Part shown: in pieces, positions 16,737 to 25,875 of the stretch
Layout of the letters: each line of letters opens with the position of its first letter
How positions within the stretch are numbered: position 1 is the first letter of the stretch
Assembly: GCF_016458825.1 (NCBI RefSeq)
Contig: NZ_CP066744.1
Location: 1,671,868 to 1,735,867, forward strand
Direction of reading: 5' to 3'
Origin: Miniphocaeibacter halophilus
GTDB lineage: Bacteria > Bacillota > Clostridia > Tissierellales > Peptoniphilaceae
DNA length: 64,000 nucleotides
Notes under the pieces: generated by a model
Told to the model about the DNA's origin: nothing
The model's input: only the letters and a program-made list of their open reading frames with translations
Database searches by the model: none
Made by a program: the position numbers and the translations under genes

Positions 16737-18470
16737 ATGAAAAAAATTAAATTAATTATTTTAAGTATAATATTATTATTGTTTCCAACAATATCTTTTG
16801 CAACAGAATTGGAATCTGTTAATATAAATGTTAAATTGGAGCAAGAGGGAGATGCTATATTAACAAATGAATACAATTACTATGATGATGAAGGTACTGA
16901 ACATTATATAGTTATGGGAAATTTATCAGATTCTGAAATAATGGATTATGTTGTTTACTATAACAATAAACCAATGGAATTTGTAGATAATTGGAACACA
17001 AGTTGGTCCTTTGAAGAAAAAAGTGGAAAATATGGTTTTGTAGAAACTAATAATGGTTATGAATTATGTTATGGTATTTCCGAATATGGAAATAATAATT
17101 TTGTAGTTCAATATAAATTAACAAATTTTGTAAAAAATTCAGATGACTATCAGTTTTTCAATTGGAAATTTATTAATGATAAATTATCTGAAGATATTGA
17201 TAGAGTAAAAGTTGAAATAGAAGTTGAAAATTATGACTTATCCTATGAAAATTCTAAAATTTGGGCATTTGGATATGATGGTGAGATTAATTTTGAAAAT
17301 GGCAAAATAGTAGCGGAAAATAATAGACAATTTAAAGACACAAATTATCTTACTATACTTACCCAATTTACTGAACCTATTTTTTCAACAAGTTCATCGG
17401 TAAATAAAAGCTTTGAAGAAATACAAAAAGAGGCCTTTGAAGGCTCTAGTTATACTATAGATGAATCCGGAAAAGGTGGAAAAAGTAAAAGTGATGAATC
17501 AAAACCATCAACCCATATAGCTGCTTCAAGTGTATTTAAATTTCTAGGACCAATAATATTATTAATTACAGGTTTATTACTTAGCTGGCAATCTAAAAGA
17601 GTTAAGAAAGATAATTATAAAGGAACTGAATCAAACTATATAAAGGTCGATAGAAAGAGCAATAAGGGACTTTATTATAGGGAGATTCCATATTCCGGAA
17701 ACTTAGGTGATTTATTAATTATGCTAAATGGTAAATGGCCTAAGTATTTAGAAAATTATATATCGGCGTATTTTTTAAAATGGATTCAAGAAAAGAAAAT
17801 AGAAACAGTAAAGGATAAATCTGGAATAGTATTTAAAAAAGAAAAAATTTCTTTTAAAATCTTAGAAGATAATATTAACACAACAGATGCTTTTGAAAAT
17901 TATTTGTATAATGCAGTATTAAGTGCAGCAAAAGGTAAAGGAATACTTGAAGCTAAGGATTTTAAATCATGGGCGAGTAAAAATCATGTTGATTTAACAT
18001 CCAGTGTAGCAGATTTTACAGACTTATCTAAGAATTTATTCGAGGATTTAGGATATGTGAATTTGGAGACAAAAGTTAATAGATTTTCCAAACATACAAA
18101 GATTTTATTAACCTCAAAAGGTCAAGAGTTAATGGACAATTTAGTACGATTTGAAAATTATCTCAAGGACTATTCGTTATTAAATACTAGGGATTCTTAC
18201 AATGTTCATATTTGGGATAATTATATGATATATGCAGCATTACTTGGAATAACGAAGGAAGTTGAAAAGGAATTTGAAAAACTATATCCTGACTATTATA
18301 ATGAAACATATTATGATCTAGAGACAATTTTTTGGATTAGAATTTTTTCTTCAGGCTTCTATTCTTCCTATAGCAGTGCAGCCAGCCCTTCTTCCGGTGC
18401 TGGAGGTTTTTCCAGTTTAGGTGGAGGAGGAGGTTCTTTCGGTGGCGGAAGTGGCGGAGGAACACGATAA
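16737..18470 (+). CDS. DUF2207 domain membrane protein with Gly-rich tail
   Basis: A 577-residue envelope protein. I use ATG 16737, where a signal peptide starts (MKKIKLIILSIILLLFPTIS, cleavage predicted after SFA). An extracytoplasmic DUF2207 beta domain covers about residues 22-240, a low-complexity Ser/Gly/Lys linker follows, and a transmembrane helix lies near 265-285 (FKFLGPIILLITGLLLSW). The cytoplasmic C-terminal region then runs to about 550 and ends in a Gly/Ser tail (GAGGFSSLGGGGGSFGGGSG). Function is unknown for the family, and the partnership with LemA is inferred from adjacency. A strong terminator follows. Confidence 0.88.
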   Translation: MKKIKLIILSIILLLFPTISFATELESVNINVKLEQEGDAILTNEYNYYDDEGTEHYIVMGNLSDSEIMDYVVYYNNKPMEFVDNWNTSWSFEEKSGKYGFVETNNGYELCYGISEYGNNNFVVQYKLTNFVKNSDDYQFFNWKFINDKLSEDIDRVKVEIEVENYDLSYENSKIWAFGYDGEINFENGKIVAENNRQFKDTNYLTILTQFTEPIFSTSSSVNKSFEEIQKEAFEGSSYTIDESGKGGKSKSDESKPSTHIAASSVFKFLGPIILLITGLLLSWQSKRVKKDNYKGTESNYIKVDRKSNKGLYYREIPYSGNLGDLLIMLNGKWPKYLENYISAYFLKWIQEKKIETVKDKSGIVFKKEKISFKILEDNINTTDAFENYLYNAVLSAAKGKGILEAKDFKSWASKNHVDLTSSVADFTDLSKNLFEDLGYVNLETKVNRFSKHTKILLTSKGQELMDNLVRFENYLKDYSLLNTRDSYNVHIWDNYMIYAALLGITKEVEKEFEKLYPDYYNETYYDLETIFWIRIFSSGFYSSYSSAASPSSGAGGFSSLGGGGGSFGGGSGGGTR

Positions 18471-18492
18471 AAAACTTAATAAATATTTTAGA

Positions 18493-18527
18493 AATAATAC
18501 CTTAAATAGATTTGAGGTATTATTTTT
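18493..18527 (+). terminator. Terminator after lemA-DUF2207 unit
   Basis: AATAATACCT pairs perfectly with AGGTATTATT and is followed by T residues. Confidence 0.88.
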
Positions 18528-18641
18528 TATTAGTCAAATACAGGTAGCAATTAGATTTAGCTTAAAATACTGCTTTTAGAGCTAGGTAAGATGCTATATA
18601 ATATAAAGAAAGAATTGAATATTTTATTACAGGAGGAAACT

Positions 18642-20375
18642 ATGGATAAACTAAAATTAAAGACATTAATAGATGCAGCAGCTGGAAGAAAACCATGTAG
18701 TAAAGTTTTTAAAAATTGTAGAATTATAGATGTATTTGGACATAGGATAATTGAAGGAAATGTAGGGATATTTGAGGATTATATAGTTGGAATTGGTGAT
18801 TATGAAGGTGTAGAAGAAATAGATTTAAAGGGAAAATACCTTTCTCCAGGATTTATTGATGGGCATATTCATATTGAATCATCCTATTTAAGTCCTGAAG
18901 AGTTGGGAAGTCTTTTAGTACCTTGTGGTACAACTACTATAATCGCCGACCCTCATGAAATTGTAAATGTAAATGGATTAGCTGGCTTAGATTATATGAT
19001 AGATGCATCATATAACACTAAATTGGATATTAAATTTATGATTCCTTCATGTGTACCGGCAACTCCTTTTGAAAATGCAGGAGCAGTTATAAATGCAGAG
19101 GACATGATAGAACATATTAATAAAGAGGAGATTTTAGGCTTAGGGGAGTTTATGAATTTTCCGGGAATAATTAACGGAGACCCTATGGTAATAGATAAAC
19201 TGAATTTAGCTATTAAAAATGGGAAGTTAATAGATGGACATTCACCGGGAGTTACAGGGAAAGATTTAAATGCCTATATATTGCCTGGAATTAATACGGA
19301 ACACGAATGTAGTACAGCAGATGAAATGCATGAAAGACTGTCAAAAGGAATGTATATTCTATTAAGGGAAGGTTCCGCTTGCCATGAACTAAGACTATTA
19401 ATTAAAGAGGTTACAGAGGAAAATAGTAGAAGATGTTTATTCTGTTCTGATGACAGACAACCTAAAACCATATTAGAGGAAGGTCATATAGACAACCATT
19501 TAAGAATATCTGTTGAATCCGGAATAGATCCTATAACAGCAATTCAAATGGCTTCATTAAATGCGGCAGAATGTTTTAAGTTACATAATAAAGGTGCAAT
19601 TGCACCGGGCTATAAGGCTGATTTAGTAGTTCTTGAGGATTTAAATAAATTTAAGGTAGAACAGGTATATATTAATGGTGAAAAAGTAGCTGAAAAGGGA
19701 AAATATTTATTTGAAATAGAGAAAGTTAACAGCGATATTGTAAGAAGCAGCTTTAATGTAAAAGATTTTACAATAGATAAATTACAGTTGAAAATACCAT
19801 CAGGAAAAGCCAATATAATAGAGATTCAACCAGGTGGTGTTGTAACAAAAAGAGTAGTAGAAGAAGTAAATATAGACGAAAATAAAGAATTTATTTATTC
19901 AGAAGATAGGGATATATTAAAAGTAGCAGTAGTTGAAAGGCATAAGGGTACCGGAAATGTTGCAACAGGACTATTAAAAGGGTATGGATTAAAAAATGGT
20001 GCAGTAGCCTTATCAATTGCTCATGATTCCCATAATATTATAGTAGTTGGTGCTAACGATAAGGATATGTATTTTGCCGTAAATGAATTAGTAAAACAAA
20101 ATGGCGGCATTATTGTTGTGGACAAAGAAAAGGTAATCGGAAGTATGCCAATGCCTTTAGGTGGTATTATGAGCGATAAATCAGGAGAATGGGTAGATAA
20201 AAAGCTATCTGAAATTCATGACATTGCCTATGACAATTTAAAGATTAATAAAGATGTGGAACCAATAATGACCCTATGTTTTATGTCCCTAGCAGTAATA
20301 CCGGAAGTTAAACTTACAGATAAGGGCTTATTTGATGTAGGTAAATTTGATTTTATTGATGTAGAAGTACAATAG
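18642..20375 (+). CDS. ade: Adenine deaminase
   Basis: A 577-residue amidohydrolase that converts adenine to hypoxanthine and ammonia in purine salvage. The metal-binding GFIDGHIHIESSYLSPEE lies near residues 75-92, with ADPHEIVNVNG, LGEFMNFPG, DGHSPGVTG, the active-site FCSDDRQP and the C-terminal Ade domain (MPMPLGGIMSD). Length is normal for the family. Start chosen at ATG 18642, seven bases after AGGAGG; the longer frame lacks a site. It is monocistronic, with a TATAAT at 18597-18602 as a possible -10 and a strong hairpin after the stop. No purine riboswitch was recognised in the leader. Confidence 0.95.
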   Translation: MDKLKLKTLIDAAAGRKPCSKVFKNCRIIDVFGHRIIEGNVGIFEDYIVGIGDYEGVEEIDLKGKYLSPGFIDGHIHIESSYLSPEELGSLLVPCGTTTIIADPHEIVNVNGLAGLDYMIDASYNTKLDIKFMIPSCVPATPFENAGAVINAEDMIEHINKEEILGLGEFMNFPGIINGDPMVIDKLNLAIKNGKLIDGHSPGVTGKDLNAYILPGINTEHECSTADEMHERLSKGMYILLREGSACHELRLLIKEVTEENSRRCLFCSDDRQPKTILEEGHIDNHLRISVESGIDPITAIQMASLNAAECFKLHNKGAIAPGYKADLVVLEDLNKFKVEQVYINGEKVAEKGKYLFEIEKVNSDIVRSSFNVKDFTIDKLQLKIPSGKANIIEIQPGGVVTKRVVEEVNIDENKEFIYSEDRDILKVAVVERHKGTGNVATGLLKGYGLKNGAVALSIAHDSHNIIVVGANDKDMYFAVNELVKQNGGIIVVDKEKVIGSMPMPLGGIMSDKSGEWVDKKLSEIHDIAYDNLKINKDVEPIMTLCFMSLAVIPEVKLTDKGLFDVGKFDFIDVEVQ

Positions 20376-20412
20376 TATATATTTAAAAGTATTATAGATA
20401 TTCATATCTTGT

Positions 20413-20452
20413 AAAAATTCCAAAGAAGGTATATACTTTCTTTGGAATTTTT
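20413..20452. terminator. Strong terminator after ade, possibly bidirectional
   Basis: AAAAATTCCAAAGAA pairs perfectly over 15 bp with TTCTTTGGAATTTTT across a ten-base loop. Because the arms begin with A5 and end with T5 it could terminate on both strands. Confidence 0.9.
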
Positions 20453-20537
20453 AAGAATAAAATACAATATATTAATAATTTATAATATCTTATGTTACTA
20501 TAATATGGTATATAAAATTAATTTGTTAGGAGTTACA

Positions 20538-21750
20538 ATGAATACAGTTTTTCTTCCTATTATATTAGGAACAGATATAAATGCATATGGTGTAGCAAGG
20601 TCCTTTCACCAAGCCTATGGTATAAAATCCATTGCTTTAGGAAAACAAGCACTACCATTTACACAGAATTCAAAAATAGTAGAAGTTTTTACCTTTAAAG
20701 ATTTTGATAAACAAGATGTATTTTCAAACAAAATGGTAGAAATTGCCGAAAAATATAAAAATACAGGAAAAAAATTATTGCTTATTTCCTGTTCAGATGG
20801 TTACACAAGTCTTATTACAGAAAACAGGGATTTATTGGAAAAATATTATTTATTTAATTATGTTCCCTTAGAATTACAAAGGCAGTTGGAAAACAAAAAA
20901 GATTTTTATGAAAATTTGCGAAAAGTATAATTTAAACTATCCAAATACCTATGTAATATCCAAAGATATGAGAAATAATTATGAGATTCCCTTTGAGTTT
21001 CCACTAGCAGTAAAAGCAAATGATAGTATAGAATATTTGAATTTGGATTTTCCTGGAAAAAAGAAGGCTTATAAGGCAAATAATGAAGAAGAATATAATC
21101 AGATTATCAGCGATATTTATAATGCCGGTTATAGTGGTGAGTTAATAGTCCAGGACTATATTCCCGGAGACCATTCTACAATGGCTGTTTTAAACGCTTA
21201 TGTTGATTCAAAAGGTAGAGTTAAAATGATGTGCTTTGGAAAATGCCTGCTAGATGAGTCATTACCGGAGGGAATTGGAAACTACAATGCCTTAGTAACA
21301 CAGGACAACCCTGAAATTTATAAAATGTGCAAAAAATTTCTTGAAGATATTAACTATAGAGGATTTGCAAATTTTGATTTTAAATATGATATAAGGGACA
21401 AGAAGTATAAGGTATTTGAAATAAATATAAGACAGGGAAGATCCAGTTTTTATATGACAACAGGTGGTTGTAACTTTGTTACATTTCTAGTAGATGATCT
21501 TATATATAATGAAGATAAACCAATATATTACCACAAAAATGAAAAATTATGGTTATACGTAGATCCATTAGTACTTAAAAAGTATGCCAATGAAAAAGAT
21601 AAAGAATATGTTAAAAAACTATTAGCAGATGGTTTTGAATTTACCCAATGGTATAAAGAAGATAGAAACTTAAAAAGATTTTTAAACTATTGGAGAAGAA
21701 GACTTGGAACAATAAAATATTATCCAAAATTCCAACCGGGCAGAGATTAA
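20538..21750 (+). pseudogene. ATP-grasp carboxylate-amine ligase, frameshifted
   Basis: Two overlapping frames together give one ATP-grasp enzyme of about 403 residues. The first frame (ATG 20538 after TTAGGAG) holds the N-terminal domain MNTVFLPIILGTDINAYGVARSF and stops at 20930. The second (from about 20908) continues KICEKYNLNYPNTYVISKDM, KANDSIEYL, VQDYIPGDHSTM and FEINIRQGRSSFYMTTGG, which are ATP- and metal-binding parts of the fold. One extra A in GAAAATTTGC near 20911 accounts for the shift. ATP-grasp enzymes join a carboxylate to an amine; some Firmicute relatives act on peptidoglycan or amino acids, but the substrate here is unknown. ATG 20908 has no ribosome binding site, so two separate genes are less likely. 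It could be an inactive gene or a base-calling error. Confidence 0.75.
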
Positions 21751-22093
21751 TGACCTAACACTGCTTGCGTCTTTTGCAAGTAGATGTAGGTCAGATACAG
21801 CGAAGTCCAAATCTACGATTTGGCAAACGAAGCAGTGAAATGACCTAACCCCAAATCTATGATTTGGTGGTAGGTCTAATGCAACCTGTTTCCCAAGGTT
21901 CGAAGAAGCTTGGAAGAAACAGTCTGCAATAAGACAAAGTGAAATAGAAGTAAGAGATAAAAGAGAAAGAATTATACCCTCTAGAAAAGAGAAACTCATC
22001 TAACCCCAAATCTGTGATTTGGTGGTAGGTCTAATGCAACCTGTTTCCCAAGGTAGGACGAAGCTTGAAAAAAACAGTTTGTTTTAAGACAAA
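21751..22093. repeat. Structured repeat region with paired hairpins
   Basis: Two copies of a unit of about 92 bp lie at 21846-21937 and 22001-22093 (offset 155). A third, diverged relative lies at 21751-21840. Each full unit has two hairpins. The first is GACCTA...CCAAATC/GATTTGG...TAGGTC, a two-tier stem with CCAAATC repeated three times in the region. The second is CTGTTTC-CCAAG pairing with CTTGG-AA-GAAACAG, kept in copy two as CTGTTT/AAACAG with CAAG/CTTG. The diverged unit also has CACTGCTT (21759-21766) complementary to AAGCAGTG (21830-21837). No ORF on either strand looks real. It could be a dispersed intergenic repeat, a small non-autonomous mobile element or a structured RNA. Confidence 0.75.
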
Positions 22094-22158
22094 AAAGAAA
22101 TCTTTTGAAAAAGTTTTAAAAAAGAATAGTTAAAACTATGAAAAATATTTAATAAAAT

Positions 22159-22194
22159 ATATGCCAAAAATTATTTTGAAAGGGCATATTTTTT
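22159..22194 (+). terminator. Terminator-like hairpin after the repeat region
   Basis: ATATGCC pairs with GGCATAT across an AT-rich loop and is followed by six T residues. It separates the repeat region from the ylxM-ffh promoter. Confidence 0.65.
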
Positions 22195-22239
22195 ATTTTA
22201 TTAATTATTATTTCTTATATAAAAAATATAAAAAAATCA

Positions 22240-22268
22240 TTGACTTTTAAATCTTTTGCAAGTATAAT
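22240..22268 (+). promoter_or_regulatory. Sigma-A promoter of the ylxM-ffh operon
   Basis: TTGACT at 22240-22245 and TATAAT at 22263-22268 with a 17-base spacer, about 45 bases before the ylxM start. Confidence 0.85.
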
Positions 22269-22312
22269 ATACAAGGTCAATGTAAAAGGTTGACAGTGCA
22301 AAAGAGGTAATT

Positions 22313-22684
22313 ATGGAAAAGCTAGTGGAAGTTGCAATACTTTTTGATTATTATGGTGAGTTATTGTCTAAGAAACAATTTAAAATGGTTGATGAGTATT
22401 ACAATGAGGATTTATCTTTAACAGAAATAGCTGAATTAAATAATATTTCTAAACAAGCTGTATCAGAAAATTTAAAAAGAGCTATTAATAAGCTATATAG
22501 TTTTGAAAAAAAACTTAATTTAATAAATAAAGGTTATAATGCAAGTAAATTATTAAAAAAAATCAAAGAAGATTTAAATAATTTAGCTTTAAAGTATAGC
22601 TTTAGTGAAGAGATAATATATAAGGATATTATTTTTGAAATAGATAAATTCTTAGATGAAAATGCAGGAGATAATTATTTATGA
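22313..22684 (+). CDS. ylxM: YlxM family DNA-binding/SRP-associated protein
   Basis: A 123-residue protein of the UPF0122 (YlxM/p13) family. A sigma-70 region 4-like helix-turn-helix covers about residues 20-65 (QFKMVDEYYNEDLSLTEIAELNNISKQAVSENLKRAINKL), followed by a helical tail. In streptococci and Bacillus YlxM binds Ffh/SRP RNA and modulates the targeting GTPases. Its stop overlaps the ffh start in ATGA, the standard arrangement. Start supported by AAGAGGT seven bases upstream. Confidence 0.93.
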   Translation: MEKLVEVAILFDYYGELLSKKQFKMVDEYYNEDLSLTEIAELNNISKQAVSENLKRAINKLYSFEKKLNLINKGYNASKLLKKIKEDLNNLALKYSFSEEIIYKDIIFEIDKFLDENAGDNYL

Positions 22685-24025
22685 TATTTGAAAACCTATC
22701 GGACAAATTACAAAATGCACTTTCAAAATTAACAGGAAAAGGAAAATTAACAGAAAAAGATATTGATGTTGCTATGAGAGAGGTAAAACTTGCTCTTTTA
22801 GAAGCGGATGTTAACTTCAAAGTTGTTAAGGATTTTATAAAAACTGTTAAAGAAAGAGCGCTAGGAGTAGAGGTAATGGAAAGTCTTACTCCTGGACAAC
22901 AAGTTATAAAAATTGTTAATGAAGAATTAACAAAGCTAATGGGAGAAAGTGAAGCAAAAATAAACTTTTCTTCAAATCCACCAACTGTAATATTATTATG
23001 TGGATTACAGGGGGCTGGTAAGACCACACATGGTGGTAAACTAGCATTACATTTAAAGAAACAAGGCAAAAGACCTATTTTAGTTGCTGGTGATATTTAC
23101 AGACCTGCAGCAATTAAACAACTGCAAGTTGTAGGTGAAAAAGTTGATGTACCTGTATTTTCCTTAGGGGATAAAATTAGTCCTGTAGAAATAGCTAAAC
23201 AAGCTGTAGAAGAAGCTAAAAAGAATAACAACGATGTTGTAATTGTAGATACTGCAGGTAGACTTCATATTGATGAAGAATTAATGCAAGAGTTAAAGGA
23301 TATTAAGTCAACGGTTAATCCGGATGAAATTCTTCTAGTTGTCGATGCTATGACAGGGCAAGATGCAGTTAATGTTGCAAAATCCTTTAATGAAGAATTA
23401 GATGTTACAGGAATTATTTTAACTAAGCTTGACGGTGATGCAAGAGGTGGGGCAGCATTATCTATACGAAATGTTGCAGAAAAACCAATTAAATTTATTG
23501 GTGTAGGAGAGAAGTTAGACGAATTAGAACCTTTCCATCCAGATAGAATGGCTTCAAGAATACTAGGCATGGGTGATGTTCTTTCATTAATCGAAAGGGC
23601 TCAAACTGCAATAGATGAAAAGAAGGCTAAGGAATTAGAAGAAAAAATTAGATCGCAAAAATATTCCTTTAATGATTTCCTTGAACAATTAGATCAAATA
23701 AGAAGCATGGGACCATTAGATGAACTTTTAGGAATGATTCCTGGAGTAAATTCTAAAGCATTAAAGGGGTTGAGTTTCGGAGACAAGGAAATTAAAAGAA
23801 TTGAAGCTATGATTCAATCTATGACTCATTATGAAAGGGAAAATCCTGAAATAATAGATTCAAGTAGGAGAAAAAAGAATAGCAAAGGGTTCTGGAACAA
23901 CAGTTTCCGAGTTAAATAAATTATTGAAACAATTTAAAGAAACAAGAAAAATGATGAAACAAATGGGCAATATGGGTAAAAACATGAAAAAAAGAGGAAA
24001 ATTTGGACTTCCCTTTTTTAAATAA
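22681..24025 (+). CDS. ffh: Signal recognition particle protein Ffh, frameshifted near 3' end
   Basis: SRP54-type GTPase that binds 4.5S/scRNA and signal peptides for membrane targeting. The N and G domains are intact: GLQGAGKTTHGGKLA (P-loop), DTAGRLHIDEEL, TKLDGDARGGAALS. The M domain has the expected RMASRILGMGD, LEQLDQIRSMGPLDELLGMIPG and NPEIIDSSRRK. At 23871-23876 a run of six A shifts the frame, so the plain ORF ends at 23919 with an aberrant tail. With five A the frame continues KRIAKGSGTTVSELNKLLKQ, a Met-rich segment and a stop at 24023-24025. The lost part completes the RNA-binding and signal-peptide groove. Ffh is essential, so a sequencing error or poly-A slippage is likelier than true loss. 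Confidence 0.9.
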
Positions 24026-24055
24026 ATTTTAAACAATATTTTGGAGGTTTTATAA

Positions 24056-24334
24056 ATGGCAGTAAAAATTAGATTAAAAAGAATGGGATCAAAGAAAAAT
24101 CCATTTTATAGAATAGTAGTAGCAGATATAAGAGCACCTAGAGATGGTAAGTTTATTGAAGAAATTGGATATTACAATCCTTTAACAGAACCAAAAACAG
24201 TTAAGGTAGATGCTGAAAAAGTTAATAAATGGATAAAAAATGGTGCAAAACCTACTGATACAGTAAATAGATTATTTAAAAACAACGGTGTTTACGAAAC
24301 TAAAAACGATAATTCAGAAGAAGTTTCAGAGTAA
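24056..24334 (+). CDS. rpsP: 30S ribosomal protein S16
   Basis: Small-subunit assembly protein S16, 92 residues, with the signature [22 protein letters not shown] at the N-terminus and [19 protein letters not shown]. The C-terminal tail is short and acidic. TTGGAGG lies nine bases upstream. It sits in the ffh-rpsP-khpA-rimM-trmD-rplS order typical of Firmicutes. Confidence 0.97.
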   Translation: MAVKIRLKRMGSKKNPFYRIVVADIRAPRDGKFIEEIGYYNPLTEPKTVKVDAEKVNKWIKNGAKPTDTVNRLFKNNGVYETKNDNSEEVSE

Positions 24335-24357
24335 GAGTCCTACCATTAGGAGGTATT

Positions 24358-24588
24358 ATGGTTGAATTAGTAGAAACTATTGCTAAAGAACTAGTAGAAA
24401 ATCCAGATGCAGTAGTTGTAACACATAGGGAAGAAGGAAATACCTTAATAATAGAAGTAAAGGCTGATCCTAATGATCTAGGTAGAATTATTGGAAAAGA
24501 AGGAAGAATAGCTAAGGCTATAAGAACAGTAGTTAAAGCTGCGGCCATAAAAGATGGCGTTAAAGTAGTAGTGGACATTATGCAGTAG
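24358..24588 (+). CDS. khpA: KH-domain RNA-binding protein KhpA
   Basis: A 76-residue single KH-domain protein (YlqC/UPF0109). The GxxG RNA-binding loop is GKEG in DLGRIIGKEGRIAKAIRTVVKAAA, about residues 40-62. In Gram-positive bacteria KhpA pairs with KhpB/Jag to bind RNA and affect cell elongation. It follows rpsP by 23 bases with an AGGAGG site and precedes rimM by six. Confidence 0.95.
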   Translation: MVELVETIAKELVENPDAVVVTHREEGNTLIIEVKADPNDLGRIIGKEGRIAKAIRTVVKAAAIKDGVKVVVDIMQ

Positions 24589-24594
24589 GTAATT

Positions 24595-25089
24595 ATGGAA
24601 TTTGTAAAAGTAGGATATATTACAAATACACATGGTATTAAGGGTGATTTAAAGGTCTATCCTCTAACTGATGATCCTAAGAGATTTGAAGACGATATTG
24701 ATTTTTTTCTTGACGATAATAAAATCAAGGTAAGAATAATAAAAAGTCGTATTTACAGGGGACTCGTATATATTAAACTTGAAGGTTTTAATAATATAAA
24801 TGAAGTATTGAAGTTTAAAGATAAATATATATATATAAAAGAAGAAGATAGAATGGAATTACCAAAGGGTACCTATTATATTTCTGATTTAATTGGTATG
24901 GAAGTTATTAATGACTCTAAGGTTGTTGGATATATTAAGGATGTACTTATTAATTCGAAAAATGATATTTACTTATGTGAAACAAAAAATAAAAAAGAAT
25001 TTATGATACCGGCAGTTAAAGAATTTGTTAAGGAAATAGATATAAAAAATAAAAAAGTTTATGTAGAACTTATAGAAGGAATGCTCTAA
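24595..25089 (+). CDS. rimM: Ribosome maturation factor RimM
   Basis: A 164-residue 16S rRNA processing factor that binds S19 during 30S head assembly. The N-terminal RimM beta-barrel opens VKVGYITNTHGIKGDLKVYPLTDDP, and a C-terminal PRC-barrel domain follows (YYISDLIGMEVINDSKVVGYIKDVL, MIPAVKEFVKEIDIKNKKVYVELIEGM). It shares one base with the trmD start (TAATG), so translation of the pair is coupled. Confidence 0.95.
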   Translation: MEFVKVGYITNTHGIKGDLKVYPLTDDPKRFEDDIDFFLDDNKIKVRIIKSRIYRGLVYIKLEGFNNINEVLKFKDKYIYIKEEDRMELPKGTYYISDLIGMEVINDSKVVGYIKDVLINSKNDIYLCETKNKKEFMIPAVKEFVKEIDIKNKKVYVELIEGML

Positions 25090-25784
25090 TGAAATTCAAA
25101 GTATTGACTTTATTTCCGGAGTTTATTAATTCATTAAATTCTTATGGAGTTATAGGAAGGGCAATTGAACAAGAAAAAATAGAATTAATTGTAAAAAATA
25201 TTAGAGATTATTCTAAGGATAAACACAATAGGGTTGATGATGAAATATATGGTGGAGGAGCAGGAATGTTAATGACTCCACAGCCTGTTTATGATTCTAT
25301 TATGGATGTAAAAACAGAAAATTCTATTGTAATATATATGTCACCACAAGGTAGGGTTTTAAATCAAAACATATGTAAAGAGCTATTGAATTACGAAGAT
25401 ATAATTCTATTATGTGGACATTATGAAGGAATTGATTCTAGAATTGTTGACAATTATGTCGATATGGAACTTTCAATTGGCGATTTCGTTATGACCGGTG
25501 GAGAATTGGCTGCTATGGTAGTAATAGATTCTGTTTCCAGATTAGTAGATGGTGTATTAGGCAATGAAGAAAGTGTAGTAACAGATTCTCACTATAATCT
25601 TCTATTGCAGAATAATGTTTATACAAGACCTAGGGAATTTAATGGACTTAAAGTTCCAGAAGTGTTATTTAGTGGAAACCATAAAGAAATTGAAAAGTGG
25701 AAACATGAAAGTTCATTAAAAAACACTAAGGAAAAAAGACCGGATATATATGAAAAATATATTAAAGATAATAAATTGAAATAG
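25089..25784 (+). CDS. trmD: tRNA (guanine-N1-)-methyltransferase
   Basis: A 231-residue SPOUT enzyme that makes m1G37 in tRNA and guards against +1 frameshifting. Motifs: FKVLTLFPEFINSLNSYGVIGRA, DDEIYGGGAGMLM, the AdoMet-knot LCGHYEGIDSRI and SIGDFVMTGGELAAMVVIDSVSRL, then HYNLLLQNNVYTRPREFNG. Length is normal. The rplS promoter overlaps its 3' end. Confidence 0.97.
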   Translation: MKFKVLTLFPEFINSLNSYGVIGRAIEQEKIELIVKNIRDYSKDKHNRVDDEIYGGGAGMLMTPQPVYDSIMDVKTENSIVIYMSPQGRVLNQNICKELLNYEDIILLCGHYEGIDSRIVDNYVDMELSIGDFVMTGGELAAMVVIDSVSRLVDGVLGNEESVVTDSHYNLLLQNNVYTRPREFNGLKVPEVLFSGNHKEIEKWKHESSLKNTKEKRPDIYEKYIKDNKLK

Positions 25785-25804
25785 AAATTTTATTATGATA
25801 TAAT
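25776..25804 (+). promoter_or_regulatory. Internal promoter for rplS
   Basis: TTGAAA at 25776-25781 and TATAAT at 25799-25804 with a 17-base spacer. The -35 overlaps the end of trmD. It would give rplS its own transcript with a leader of about 65 bases. Confidence 0.75.
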
Positions 25805-25810
25805 CACAAA

Positions 25811-25860
25811 GTTATGTAAAACGGATGGTCCTCTGCTTAATAGCATGAACATTTATAAAT
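25811..25860 (+). promoter_or_regulatory. Possible L19 autoregulatory leader
   Basis: The short leader between the promoter and rplS contains ATGGTCCTCTGC followed by GCATGAACAT. This resembles, from memory, the conserved core of Firmicute L19 leader RNAs that bind the protein for feedback control. The assignment is tentative; a covariance-model search would decide it. Confidence 0.45.
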
Positions 25861-25875
25861 TAGGAGGATTTACAA

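Noticed and set aside
20908-21750. Second ATP-grasp frame as an independent gene
   Set aside because: Its ATG has no ribosome binding site and the fold is complete only when joined to the upstream frame.
21682-21999. Minus-strand ORF of 105 codons across the repeat region
   Set aside because: It runs through the repeat hairpins and the end of the ATP-grasp gene, has no ribosome binding site or family resemblance, and its coding potential is a by-product of the repeat sequence.
21751-22093. CRISPR array
   Set aside because: Units are about 92 bp with internal hairpins and only two or three copies; there are no short direct repeats with unique spacers and no cas genes.
23866-23880. Programmed -1 frameshift at the A AAA AAG heptamer in ffh
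   Set aside because: The heptamer is in the right frame for a dnaX-like -1 shift, but a -1 shift gives GAA TAG and stops. The frame that restores Ffh needs +1 (one A fewer), so only slippage or a base error fits.
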